64,000 bases of DNA from Modestobacter italicus (GTDB taxonomy: Bacteria; Actinomycetota; Actinomycetes; Mycobacteriales; Geodermatophilaceae): assembly GCF_019799965.1 (NCBI RefSeq), contig NZ_JABGCJ010000002.1, positions 682,001-746,000 on the forward strand, given 5' to 3'. Positions 44,709-52,869 of the stretch are shown in pieces. The notes under the pieces were generated by a model. It had not been told where the DNA came from, did no database searches, and was given only the letters and a program-made list of their open reading frames with translations. Position 1 is the first letter of the stretch. Every line of letters starts with the position of its first letter. A program made the position numbers and the translations under genes.

Positions 44709-45590
44709 TCACACCCCGGGGCCGTCCTCCCGGGCGGGCGGGGTGCGGTGGTGCTCGGGCCGGTCCGCGGCGTCGGCCGGCGGCAGGTCGTCGGCCGGCT
44801 CGCTGTCGGCGCCACCGTCCTCGCCGACGTCGCCGGTCGTGGCCCGCGCCGCTTCCCGCGCTGCCTCCCGGAGGGCCTGCTGCTGGCGCCGGCGACGCAC
44901 CTCGCGGTGCGCCACCACCCAGGCCAGCGCGACCGGCCAGACGTAGCCCGCCTTGTCCAGCAGCCAGGTGAGCCAGCCGGGCAGCTGCCAGTCGGGCAGG
45001 TCGACGTCGGGCAGGTCCACGTCGGGCCAGGGAACCGACGGCAGGTCCCAGTCCGGCCAGGGGATCGACGGCAGGTCCCAGTCCGGCCACGGGAGGGAGA
45101 CCGCCAGCCGGACGGCGAGCAGGCCCAGGAGCAGTGGCAGCACGACCTTCGCGACGCCGCCGACGACCGCCAGGGCGGTGTGCCGCCGGGGGTGGCGCTC
45201 GATCCGCTCCTCCCGCCGCGCCGCGGGGGAGCCGGGCTCGGGCTCGAGGTCGATCCCGCCGGTGCCGAGCGCGGCCCGCGTGCCGGCGCTGGCCCGGCCC
45301 TCGGCCTGGTACCAGGTGGCCCGCTTCGGGCGGCCCAGCGCGGTGAACGTGACGGCCACGGCGCCGACGTCCGGCCGGCCGTCCCGGTCCGCCACCGCTC
45401 CGGCCCGGCTCGAGCGGTCCAGCCGGTCGCCGGGGGTGAGGCGCACGGTGTCGTCGGTCGACTTCTTCGCGGCCACGAGCACCTCGTCGACGTGCCAGGT
45501 GATCGTCCGGGTGAACGAGCCGGTGACCTCCACGCGGTGCTGCCGGCCGTGGGCGGTGAGGTCCCAGCGCTGGACCGGGGAGTCGGCCAT
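44709..45590 (-). CDS. Membrane protein with WPDWDLP repeat loop, function unknown
   Basis: 293 residues from ATG 45590, with TACGGT six bases upstream (leaderless). A soluble N-terminal domain of about 110 residues has beta-like strands (RWDLTAHGRQHRVEVTG, RTITWHVDEVLVAAKKS). Then follow a basic hinge, a membrane segment (VVLPLLLGLLAVRLAVSL, about 150-167), an aromatic loop with repeated WPDWDLPS(I/V)P units (167-206), a second short membrane segment, and a charged Ala/Glu/Asp tail. The repeat comes from 30-base DNA units. No family recognised. Confidence 0.7.
   Translation of the reverse strand: MADSPVQRWDLTAHGRQHRVEVTGSFTRTITWHVDEVLVAAKKSTDDTVRLTPGDRLDRSSRAGAVADRDGRPDVGAVAVTFTALGRPKRATWYQAEGRASAGTRAALGTGGIDLEPEPGSPAARREERIERHPRRHTALAVVGGVAKVVLPLLLGLLAVRLAVSLPWPDWDLPSIPWPDWDLPSVPWPDVDLPDVDLPDWQLPGWLTWLLDKAGYVWPVALAWVVAHREVRRRRQQQALREAAREAARATTGDVGEDGGADSEPADDLPPADAADRPEHHRTPPAREDGPGV
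44971..45090. repeat. 30-base tandem repeat coding for the WPDWDLP loop
   Basis: Two nearly identical units (45031-45060 and 45061-45090, both containing CGACGGCAGGTCCCAGTCCG) and two more diverged ones before them. Unit length is 30 bases, so copy-number change keeps the frame and alters only loop length. Confidence 0.75.
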
Positions 45591-45619
45591 GCCGCGACCG
45601 TAGCGGGTGCGGCGGGCGG

Positions 45620-46816
45620 TCAGTCCTGCTCGGCCGGCGGGCGGAGCGAGCCCGCGACCAGCACCGCCACCCCCAGCAGGACGGCGACGACGGTGAGTGC
45701 GCGCAGCACGGTGACCTGCTGCCCGAGCAGCCCGATCAACGGCGGCCCGGCCAGGAAGGCGCAGTAGCCGATCGAGGCGACGACGCTGACCCGGGCGGCC
45801 GCCCGCGCCGGGTCGTCGGCCGCGGCGCTCATCCCGGTGGGGAAGCCGAGTGAGGCGCCGGCGCCCCAGAGCAGGGCGCCGAGGAAGGCGACCGTCGGGG
45901 AGCCGAACACGAACAGCAGCAGCCCGACGACGGCCAGCCCGGCCAGCAGCCGGATCACCGGCACCCGGCCGTACCGGTCCAGCAGCGAGCCGCCGAACCA
46001 GCGGGCCAGGGTCATCGCGGTGAGGAACAGGGCGAAGCCGAGCGTGCCGGCCGTCGCCGACGTGCCGTGGTCGTCGATCAGCGCCACCGCCAGCCAGTCG
46101 TTGGCGGTGCCCTCGGCGAAGGAGAAGGCCAGCACGACCACGCCGACCACCAGCGTGCGCGGCTCACGCCAGGCGGCCAGCGCGCTCACCCGCTCGGCCG
46201 GGACCCCGTCGGGATCGGTGTCGACGTCGGGGACGAACCCCCGCGTGGTCAGTGGCACGACCACCGCGACGAGCACCGCCACCCCGGCCAGGTGGGCCGG
46301 CACCGGCACGTCGAGGGCGACCATCGCCGTCCCCAGGAGTGCGCCGGCCACCGTGCCCAGGCTGAACCCGGCGTGGAAGCGGGACATGACGACCCGGCCC
46401 AGGTGCCGCTCGACGACGGCGCCCTGGACGTTCATCCCCACGTCCCAGGCGCCGTTGGACAGGCCCATGACGAACAGCCCGGCCGTCAGCACCACCACCG
46501 AGGTGGCCGAGCCGACCGCGATGACGCCCATCGCCGCCGCGAGCACGAGGGCCATGACGATCACCGTGCGGCGGGAGCCGATCCGCCCGATCAGCGTGCC
46601 GGCCAACGGCAGGGCGATCACCGACCCGGCGGCGATGGCCAGCAGCACCAGGCCCAGCGCGGCCGGGTCGAGGTCGAGCCGGTCACGCACCTGCGGGATC
46701 CGGCTGGCCCAGCTGGCGAAGGCGAACCCGGCGCCGATGAAGGCGACGTAGACCGCCCGCACGGCGGTGGTCACCCGGGCCGGGTCGGGTGACCGGCGGA
46801 CGTCGGTGCTGGTCAC
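45620..46816 (-). CDS. MFS transporter, YbjJ-like
   Basis: 398 residues from GTG 46816, coupled by GTGA to the TetR gene. 12 membrane segments: it opens with VAFIGAGFAFASWASRIPQVRDRL, then the signature GTLIGRIGSRRTVIVMAL and FVMGLSNGAWDVGMNVQGAVVERHLGRVVMSRFHAGFSLGT, which matches the YbjJ/fucose-permease-like branch. Substrate unknown; controlled by the adjacent TetR together with the acetyltransferase. Confidence 0.85.
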   Translation of the reverse strand: MTSTDVRRSPDPARVTTAVRAVYVAFIGAGFAFASWASRIPQVRDRLDLDPAALGLVLLAIAAGSVIALPLAGTLIGRIGSRRTVIVMALVLAAAMGVIAVGSATSVVVLTAGLFVMGLSNGAWDVGMNVQGAVVERHLGRVVMSRFHAGFSLGTVAGALLGTAMVALDVPVPAHLAGVAVLVAVVVPLTTRGFVPDVDTDPDGVPAERVSALAAWREPRTLVVGVVVLAFSFAEGTANDWLAVALIDDHGTSATAGTLGFALFLTAMTLARWFGGSLLDRYGRVPVIRLLAGLAVVGLLLFVFGSPTVAFLGALLWGAGASLGFPTGMSAAADDPARAAARVSVVASIGYCAFLAGPPLIGLLGQQVTVLRALTVVAVLLGVAVLVAGSLRPPAEQD

Positions 46817-47409
46817 CGGGGGTCCTCCTGGGAGTTCGTGGGCCGCACGGCCCGGGCGATGATCTCGCGGGTCTCGGCGCGGGGGACCGGCCGGGTGGAG
46901 AGGACCTTGTGCATGACCAGGCCCTCGATCAGGGCGTCCAGCCCGCGCGAGGTGGTCGGGTCGACGAACCGCTCGAGCACGCCGCGGCTGCGGCGCATCC
47001 AGGACTCGGTGACGGTGCGCAGCGCAGGGTCGCGGAGCGCGGCGGTGTAGAGCTCGTAGGCCACGGTCCAGTCGCGGTCGTCGGCGTCGGCATCGGCGTG
47101 GACCAGCTCGGTGACCGCCTCGACGACGTCCTCGGTGCTGCCGACCTCGGCGAAGTGCGCCTCGTACCTCACCGCCATCCGCTCGGCGTGCAGGGCGAAG
47201 GCCTGCGCGCGCAGGTCCTCCAGCCCGGTGAAGTGGTAGGTCAACGACCCCAGCGGCACGTCGGCGGCCGCGGCGATCAGCCGGTGGGTGGTGCCGGCGA
47301 CGCCGTGCTCGGCGATCACCTCGACGGTCGCCTCGACGATCCGCTGCCGCCGGTCGGGGTCGTGGCGGCGCACCGGCCGGTCCTGCTCCCCGGTCGCCCC
47401 GGTGGTCAC
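46813..47409 (-). CDS. TetR-family transcriptional regulator
   Basis: 198 residues from GTG 47409, overlapping the acetyltransferase stop as GTGA. The N-terminal helix-turn-helix is RQRIVEATVEVIAEHGVAGTTHRLIAAAADVPLGSLTYHFTGLEDL. The C-terminal ligand domain is all-helical (AVRYEAHFAEVG...MHKVLSTR). Middle gene of an acetyltransferase-TetR-MFS operon. A perfect 18-base palindrome at the operon start is its likely site, giving autoregulation and control of all three genes. Confidence 0.9.
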   Translation of the reverse strand: MTTGATGEQDRPVRRHDPDRRQRIVEATVEVIAEHGVAGTTHRLIAAAADVPLGSLTYHFTGLEDLRAQAFALHAERMAVRYEAHFAEVGSTEDVVEAVTELVHADADADDRDWTVAYELYTAALRDPALRTVTESWMRRSRGVLERFVDPTTSRGLDALIEGLVMHKVLSTRPVPRAETREIIARAVRPTNSQEDPR

Positions 47410-47972
47410 GGCAGCGGCCGGACGACGCGGGCCGGGCTGCCGACCGCGACCACGTCGGCGGGCAGGTCGCGGGTCACCACGGACCCGGCGCCGACCACGG
47501 TGTTCGCGCCGATCCGGACACCGGGGCAGACGATGACGCCGCCGCCGAGCCAGACGTTGTCCTCGATCACGATCGGCTCGGCGGACTCCCACTTGTCCCG
47601 CCGCGGGCCGGCCTCCAGCGGGTGGGTCGCGGTCAGCAGCTGGACGTTCGGGCCCATCTGCACGTCGTCGCCGATGGTGACCGGTGCGACGTCCAGGCAG
47701 ACCAGCCCGAAGTTGGCGAAGGTGCGCGCCCCGATCGTGGTGTGCCGGCCGTAGTCGCAGTGGAACGGCGGGCGGATCTCGCTGCCGGGCCCGAAGGCGC
47801 CCAGCAGCTCCTCCAGCAGCGCGCGGCGGGCGGCGCCGTCGGTGGGGTCCATGGTGTTGTAGCGGTGCGACAGCGCCTGAGCCCTCGTGCTGGCCGCGGC
47901 GATCTCCGGGTCGTCGGCGATGTAGGCGTCACCGGCCAGCATCCGGTCGTACATGCTGCGGTCGGCGCTCAT
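47406..47972 (-). CDS. Sugar O-acetyltransferase, maltose/galactoside acetyltransferase type
   Basis: 188 residues from ATG 47972. The N-terminal Mac domain (RSMYDRMLAGDAYIADDPEI) is followed by left-handed beta-helix hexapeptides: HTTIGARTFANFGLVCLDVAPVTIGDDVQMGPNVQLLTATHPL, with the catalytic His in the last stretch. The acetyl-CoA site VWLGGGVIVCPGVRIGANTVVGAGSVVTRDLPADVVAVGSPARV follows. Acetylates sugars such as maltose or thiogalactosides, often as detoxification before export; the coupled MFS gene fits that reading. Confidence 0.92.
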   Translation of the reverse strand: MSADRSMYDRMLAGDAYIADDPEIAAASTRAQALSHRYNTMDPTDGAARRALLEELLGAFGPGSEIRPPFHCDYGRHTTIGARTFANFGLVCLDVAPVTIGDDVQMGPNVQLLTATHPLEAGPRRDKWESAEPIVIEDNVWLGGGVIVCPGVRIGANTVVGAGSVVTRDLPADVVAVGSPARVVRPLP

Positions 47973-47989
47973 GTGTACGAACGTACACA
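47972..47989 (-). promoter_or_regulatory. Perfect TetR-type operator at operon start
   Basis: TGTGTACG-AA-CGTACACA has perfect 8-base half-sites and touches the ATG of the acetyltransferase. On the minus strand it contains TACGTT (47980-47985), a -10-like motif seven bases before the ATG, so a bound repressor would cover the promoter of a leaderless mRNA. A further CGTACAC half-site lies at 48004. Confidence 0.75.
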
Positions 47990-48013
47990 GCGATGCGCAC
48001 ACCCGTACACGCC

Positions 48014-48045
48014 CCTCCGGCCGTGTCGGCCGACACGGCCGGAGG
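48014..48045. terminator. 32-bp perfect palindrome, probable terminator of hrpB
   Basis: CCTCCGGCCGTGTCGG is followed directly by its complement with no spacer. It lies downstream of hrpB and upstream of the acetyltransferase promoter. A 12-bp palindrome GCGACGCGTCGC (48087-48098) is also in this 200-base gap. A protein-binding role is possible as well. Confidence 0.5.
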
Positions 48046-48173
48046 TCGAGACGCGCCCGGTCGTGGTCACCCCCGGCGGGGATGCAGCGACGCGTCGCAT
48101 CTCGGTGGTGTGGACCATGGCCATGTCGGCCGGCACGGCCGGACGGGCGGGCGCGGTTCGAGCGGTGAGCGGG

Positions 48174-50651
48174 TCAGGTGCCGCGTGGCTTGGCCCGGCG
48201 GGTGGGGACGGCGCTGGCCGGGTCCTCCGGCCACGGGTGGCGGGGGTAGCGGCCGCGCAGCTCGCTGCGCACGGCGGGGTAGCCGGTGACCCAGAAGCCG
48301 GCCAGGTCCGCGGTCGTCGCGACCACCCGGCCGGCGGGGGAGAGCAGCTGGAGCCGCAGCGGCCGCCCGGCGACCACCGGGGCCGCCGCCCAGCCGAACA
48401 CCTCCTGCACGCGCACCGACAGCGTCGGCACCTCGGGGTCGCCGTAGTCGACGCGCACGTTCGACCCGGTCGGCACCTGCACCCGCTCGGGCACCAGCTC
48501 GTCCAGCCGGCCGGCCAGTTGCCACGGCAGCAGCCCGCGGAGCGCGGCGACGAGGTCGACCCGGACCAGGTCCCGCCGGCTGCGGGCGCCGGATAGCGCC
48601 GGGCCCTGAGCCAGCGCGGCGAGCAGCGCGTCGTCGTCCACCGCCGGCCACGGCTCGCCGAGCCCGGCGTGCGCGGCAGACAGCCGCTCCCGCAGTGCCC
48701 GGGCGGCCGGCGTCCAGCTGAGCAGCGCCAGGCCCTCCCGCCGCAGGCCCTCGGCCAGGGCGGCGGTCACGGCGGCCGGGTCGGGGTCGGGCAGCGGCCG
48801 CTCGGCGAGCACGATCGCGCCCAGCCGCTCCACCCGGGCGGCCACCACGTCGCCGTCCCGCCAGCTGACCTCCGGCCCTTCGGTGTGCGCGGCCGCCCCG
48901 GCCTCCAGCGCGGTCGCCTCGTCGATCGCGACCGCGGCGCGCACCCGGGCGTCCCGCCGCCCCGGCGCCCGGTCTGCCGCGGCGACGGCCAGCCAGCCGG
49001 CCCCGCCCAGTGCGGTGCCCGGCGCGAGCTCCGCCCCGGTGCCCGCGGCCAGCAGGTACGTGCGCTCGGTCCCCGGACGCCGCCGCGCCAGCCACTCCGG
49101 GTGGGCCAGCCCGACGACCAGGCCGGCGGTCACGTCGTCGGGCACGCCGGTGTCCGGGGCGGCCGGCGCCGCGCGGGACAGCCGGGCGGCCTCCTCCCGC
49201 CAGCGCGCGGCCGGGCCGTCGGAGCGCGAGCGCAGCGACCGCCACTCGGCGACCAGGTCGTCCGAGCGGGTCGGGACGTCGGCGGACAGCAGCGCCACCA
49301 CCTCCGCGGCCCGCCGCCGGCCGGCCAGCGGCGCCCCGTCGAGCAGCGCGCGGGCCAGCCGGGGGTGCGCGCCGACCGCGGTCAGCGCCCGGCCGCGCGG
49401 GGTGACCCGGCCGTCGTCGTCCACCGCGCCCAGCTGGCGCAGCGTCTCCCGCGCCACGCTGAGGGCTGCCGCCGGCGGAGGATCGGGCAGCGCCAGCCCG
49501 GCGCCGTCCGGGGTGCCCCAGACGGCCAGCTCCAGGGCCAGCCCGGTCAGGTCGGCGACGGCGACCTCCGGCTCACCCGCCGCCGGCAGCCGGTCGTGCT
49601 CGGCGGCCGACCACAGCCGGTAGACCCGGCCCGGAGCCTCCCGCCCCGCCCGGCCGGCGCGCTGCACCGCCGAGGCCCGGGAGACCCGGACCGTGACCAG
49701 CGCCCCCAGTCCGCGGGCCACGTCGAAGCGCGGCACCCGGGCGAGGCCGGCGTCGACCACCGTGCGCACGCCCGGCACCGTCAGGCTGGTCTCGGCGACG
49801 TCGGTGGACAGCACGACCCGGCGGCGCGGTCCCGGGGTGAGCGCGGCGTCCTGCTCGGCGGCCGGCAGCCGGCCGTGCAGCGGCCGGACGTCGGCGTCCA
49901 CCCCGGCGAGCAGCCCGGCGACCCGGCCGATCTCGTACGCGCCGGGCAGGAACACCAGCACGTCGCCGGCGGTCTCGGCCAGCGCCCGGCGGGTGGTGTC
50001 GGCGACCGCGGTGAGCAGCCGCGGGTCGACCGCGCTGCCGTGCGGCGGGGCGACCGGCGGGCTGGGAGGGCACCACACCGGCTCCACCGGGTGCAGCGTG
50101 CCGGTGGCCTCCACGACCGCGGCACCGCCCATCAGCTCGGCCAGCCGCGATGCCTGCGCGGTCGCCGACATGGCCAGCAGCTGCAGCTCCGGGCGCAGCG
50201 CGGCCCGCACGTCCAGGGCGAAGGCGAGGGCCAGGTCGGTGTCCAGGGCCCGCTCATGGCACTCGTCCAGCACGACCACGGAGACCCCGGTGAGCTCCGG
50301 GTCGGACTGCAGCAGGCGGACCAGCAGCCCGGTGGTCACCACCTCCACCCGGGTGGCGGCGCTGCGCCGGCTCTCGCCGCGCACCCGGTAGCCGACCGAG
50401 GCGCCCACCGGCTCACCCAGCAGCGAGGCCATCCGGCGGGCCGCGGCCCGGACGGCGACCCGGCGCGGTTCGGCGACCAGCACGGTCCCCGGCACCCGGC
50501 CGGCCAGCGCGAGCGGCACCAGGGTGGTCTTGCCGGTGCCGGGTGGGGCGACCAGCACCGCGGCCCCGGAGCCGGTGAGCGCCGCGTCGAGCGCGGGCAG
50601 CACCGACCGGACGGGCAGGTCGGCGCCAGGCGTCCCCGGGGGTGGCAGCAC
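48174..50651 (-). CDS. hrpB: ATP-dependent helicase HrpB
   Basis: DExH-box RNA helicase family, function poorly known. 825 residues from GTG 50651, giving the start LPPPGTPGADLPVRSVLPALDAAL; the frame is open much further, to 51209, but that part is low-complexity and overlaps the divergent EF-G2-like gene. Motifs: APPGTGKTT (35-43), LDECHERALDTD (DECH 129-132), SAT (161-163), VVLSTDVAETSLT, and QRAGRAGR. The C-terminal HrpB domain ends YPRHPWPEDPASAVPTRRAKPRGT, with YPR(H)xWP typical of the family. Confidence 0.92.
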   Translation of the reverse strand: MLPPPGTPGADLPVRSVLPALDAALTGSGAAVLVAPPGTGKTTLVPLALAGRVPGTVLVAEPRRVAVRAAARRMASLLGEPVGASVGYRVRGESRRSAATRVEVVTTGLLVRLLQSDPELTGVSVVVLDECHERALDTDLALAFALDVRAALRPELQLLAMSATAQASRLAELMGGAAVVEATGTLHPVEPVWCPPSPPVAPPHGSAVDPRLLTAVADTTRRALAETAGDVLVFLPGAYEIGRVAGLLAGVDADVRPLHGRLPAAEQDAALTPGPRRRVVLSTDVAETSLTVPGVRTVVDAGLARVPRFDVARGLGALVTVRVSRASAVQRAGRAGREAPGRVYRLWSAAEHDRLPAAGEPEVAVADLTGLALELAVWGTPDGAGLALPDPPPAAALSVARETLRQLGAVDDDGRVTPRGRALTAVGAHPRLARALLDGAPLAGRRRAAEVVALLSADVPTRSDDLVAEWRSLRSRSDGPAARWREEAARLSRAAPAAPDTGVPDDVTAGLVVGLAHPEWLARRRPGTERTYLLAAGTGAELAPGTALGGAGWLAVAAADRAPGRRDARVRAAVAIDEATALEAGAAAHTEGPEVSWRDGDVVAARVERLGAIVLAERPLPDPDPAAVTAALAEGLRREGLALLSWTPAARALRERLSAAHAGLGEPWPAVDDDALLAALAQGPALSGARSRRDLVRVDLVAALRGLLPWQLAGRLDELVPERVQVPTGSNVRVDYGDPEVPTLSVRVQEVFGWAAAPVVAGRPLRLQLLSPAGRVVATTADLAGFWVTGYPAVRSELRGRYPRHPWPEDPASAVPTRRAKPRGT

Positions 50652-50757
50652 GGCGGCCAGTCTCGCCTGCGGCCCGCCCGCCGCGCGCCGGGGCCTTGTC
50701 CGCTCCGGCCGCACGGGCCAGGGTGGGCGCCTGGGACGACGAGGTCCGGAGGTCCGC

Positions 50758-52869
50758 GTGGCGACGCACGGCGGCAGCAGCAACGGCAACCGCACCGGCT
50801 CGGGTGCACCCGCACCCCGCCCACCCGACCGGGTGCGCAACGTGGCCCTGGTCGGCCGCGCCGGCGCGGGCAAGACCACCCTGGCCGAGGCACTGGTGGC
50901 GGCCACCGGGGCACTGCCCCGCTGCGGCCGGGTGGAGGACGGCACCACCTGCCTGGACACCGACGAGGTCGAGGTGCGGCTGCAGCACTCGGTGTCGCTG
51001 GCCGCGGCCACCGTCGAGCACGCCGGCCACCGGGTCACCCTGCTGGACACCCCCGGCGCCCCGGACTTCGTCGGCGAGCTGCGTGCCGCGCTGCGGGCCG
51101 CCGACGCCGCGCTGTTCGTCGTCTCCGCCGTCGCCGGCGTCGACGCCGGCACCGTGGCCCTGTGGGACGAGTGCCGCGCCGTCGGCCTGCCGCGGGCGGT
51201 GGTGGTCACCCAGGTCGACCGGCCGCGCGCCGACGTCCCGGCCGTCGTGCGCAGCTGCCGGGAGCAGTTCGGGGCCGGGGTGCACCCGCTGCACGTGCTG
51301 GACGCCGACGGCGGGCTCAGCTCGCTGCTGGAGCCGCGCCCCGGCGACCCCGAGCGCGACCGGCTGCGCGCCGAGCTGATCGAGGGGGTGATCGCCGAGA
51401 GCGAGGACGAGTCGCTGATGGACCGCTACCTCGCCGGTGAGCCCATCGAGGTGGCCGACCTGGTCGCCGACCTGGAGACCGCGGTCGCCCGGGGCGACTT
51501 CCACCCGGTGCTCTGCGCCGCCGCGCCCACCGGGCTGGGCGTGGGGGAGCTGCTGGACCTGCTGGTCAGCGCCTTCCCCTCGCCGCTGGAGCGGCCGTGC
51601 CCGCCGGTCGACCGGCCGGACGGGCGCCCGGCCGGGCACCTGGCCTGCGACCCGGCCGGGCCGCTGGTCGCGGAGGTGGTGAAGACGACGACCGACCCCT
51701 ACCTGGGCCGGATCTCCCTGGTGCGGGTCTTCTCCGGCACGCTGCGGCCCGACGTCCCGGTGCACGTCGCCGGCCCCGGCTGGGGCGGCCTGCACCCGGA
51801 CCGGCACCCCGGTCGTCACGAGCTGGACCACGAGGCCGACGAGCGGGTCGGCGGGATCGCGTGCGTGCTGGGCAGCGTGCTGCGGCCGGTCACCGAGTGC
51901 CCGGCCGGTGACCTCTGCGCGGTCGCCCGGCTGACCAGCGCCGAGACCGGTGACACCCTCTCCGACCCGGCGCACCCGCTGGTGGTGCCGCCCTGGTCGT
52001 TGCCGGAGCCGCAGCTGCCGGTCGCGGTCGAGGCGGCCTCGCGCACCGACGAGGACCGGCTGGCCGGGGCGCTCACCCGGCTGGCGGCCGAGGACCCGGC
52101 GGTGCGGCTGGAGCGGCGCGCCGACACCGGTCAGCTGCTGCTGTGGTGCGTCGGCGACGCGCACGCCGAGGTGCTGCTGGACCGGCTGCGCGGCCGCTGC
52201 GGCGTCGCCGTGCAGACCCCGCCGGTGCAGGTGCCGATGGTCGAGACCCTCGCCGGCCCGGCCACGGTGACCGGGCGGCACGTCAAGCAGTCCGGCGGGC
52301 ACGGGCAGTACGCCGTCGTCGTCCTGGAGGGCCGGCCGGGTCCGCCCGGGTCGGGCGTCACGTTCAGCCAGCGGGTGGTGGGCGGCGCGGTGCCCACCCA
52401 GTTCCACGGGAGCGTGGAGAAGGGCGTCCGCGCCCAGGCCGCCCGCGGGGTGGGCGGGGACCGGCCGCTGGTCGACGTGGAGGTCGTCCTCGTCGACGGC
52501 AAGGCGCACTCCGTCGACTCCTCCGACGCCGCGTTCGCCGCCGCCGGCGCCCTGGCGGTCCGCGAGCTCGCCGCCGCGGCCGGCACCCGGGTGCTGGAAC
52601 CGTGGTGCGCGGTGGAGGTGACGGTGCCCGCCGAGCACCTCGGACCGGTGCTCGGCGACCTCGCCGGCAGGCGGGCCCGGGTGACCGGCAGCGTGGCCGA
52701 CCCCGAGCGGGACGAGACGACCGTGCACGCCGAGGTGCCGGAGCGGGAGCTGCTGGAGTACGCCCGGGCGCTGCGGTCGGTGTCGCACGGCACCGGCCGG
52801 TTCACCCGCCGTCCGCTGGGGCACGAACCGGCGCCGCCCGCCGTCGTCGCCGACCTGCAGCCGGCATGA
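50758..52869 (+). CDS. Elongation factor G-like protein (EF-G2 type)
   Basis: 703 residues from GTG 50758, with GGAGGT upstream. GTPase motifs: GRAGAGKTT, the switch II DTPGAPDF, and TQVD where canonical EF-G has NKxD; (T)KxD/TQxD is usual for the FusA2 branch of actinobacteria. Domains II-V are present, with VKQSGGHGQYAVVVLEG and the domain IV start KGVRAQAARG. FusA2-type proteins bind ribosomes but do not clearly promote translocation, so the role is unsettled. Its stop overlaps the DASS transporter start (ATGA). Confidence 0.88.
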   Translation: MATHGGSSNGNRTGSGAPAPRPPDRVRNVALVGRAGAGKTTLAEALVAATGALPRCGRVEDGTTCLDTDEVEVRLQHSVSLAAATVEHAGHRVTLLDTPGAPDFVGELRAALRAADAALFVVSAVAGVDAGTVALWDECRAVGLPRAVVVTQVDRPRADVPAVVRSCREQFGAGVHPLHVLDADGGLSSLLEPRPGDPERDRLRAELIEGVIAESEDESLMDRYLAGEPIEVADLVADLETAVARGDFHPVLCAAAPTGLGVGELLDLLVSAFPSPLERPCPPVDRPDGRPAGHLACDPAGPLVAEVVKTTTDPYLGRISLVRVFSGTLRPDVPVHVAGPGWGGLHPDRHPGRHELDHEADERVGGIACVLGSVLRPVTECPAGDLCAVARLTSAETGDTLSDPAHPLVVPPWSLPEPQLPVAVEAASRTDEDRLAGALTRLAAEDPAVRLERRADTGQLLLWCVGDAHAEVLLDRLRGRCGVAVQTPPVQVPMVETLAGPATVTGRHVKQSGGHGQYAVVVLEGRPGPPGSGVTFSQRVVGGAVPTQFHGSVEKGVRAQAARGVGGDRPLVDVEVVLVDGKAHSVDSSDAAFAAAGALAVRELAAAAGTRVLEPWCAVEVTVPAEHLGPVLGDLAGRRARVTGSVADPERDETTVHAEVPERELLEYARALRSVSHGTGRFTRRPLGHEPAPPAVVADLQPA

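Noticed and set aside
44971-45090. CRISPR-like array
   Set aside because: The 30-base units are directly adjacent without spacers and code in frame for the WPDWDLP loop.
50652-51209. Longer hrpB start giving 1011 residues
   Set aside because: The extra 186 codons are Ser/Thr/Ala/Arg low-complexity and lie opposite the P-loop region of the EF-G2-like gene; HrpB proteins are about 800-850 residues.
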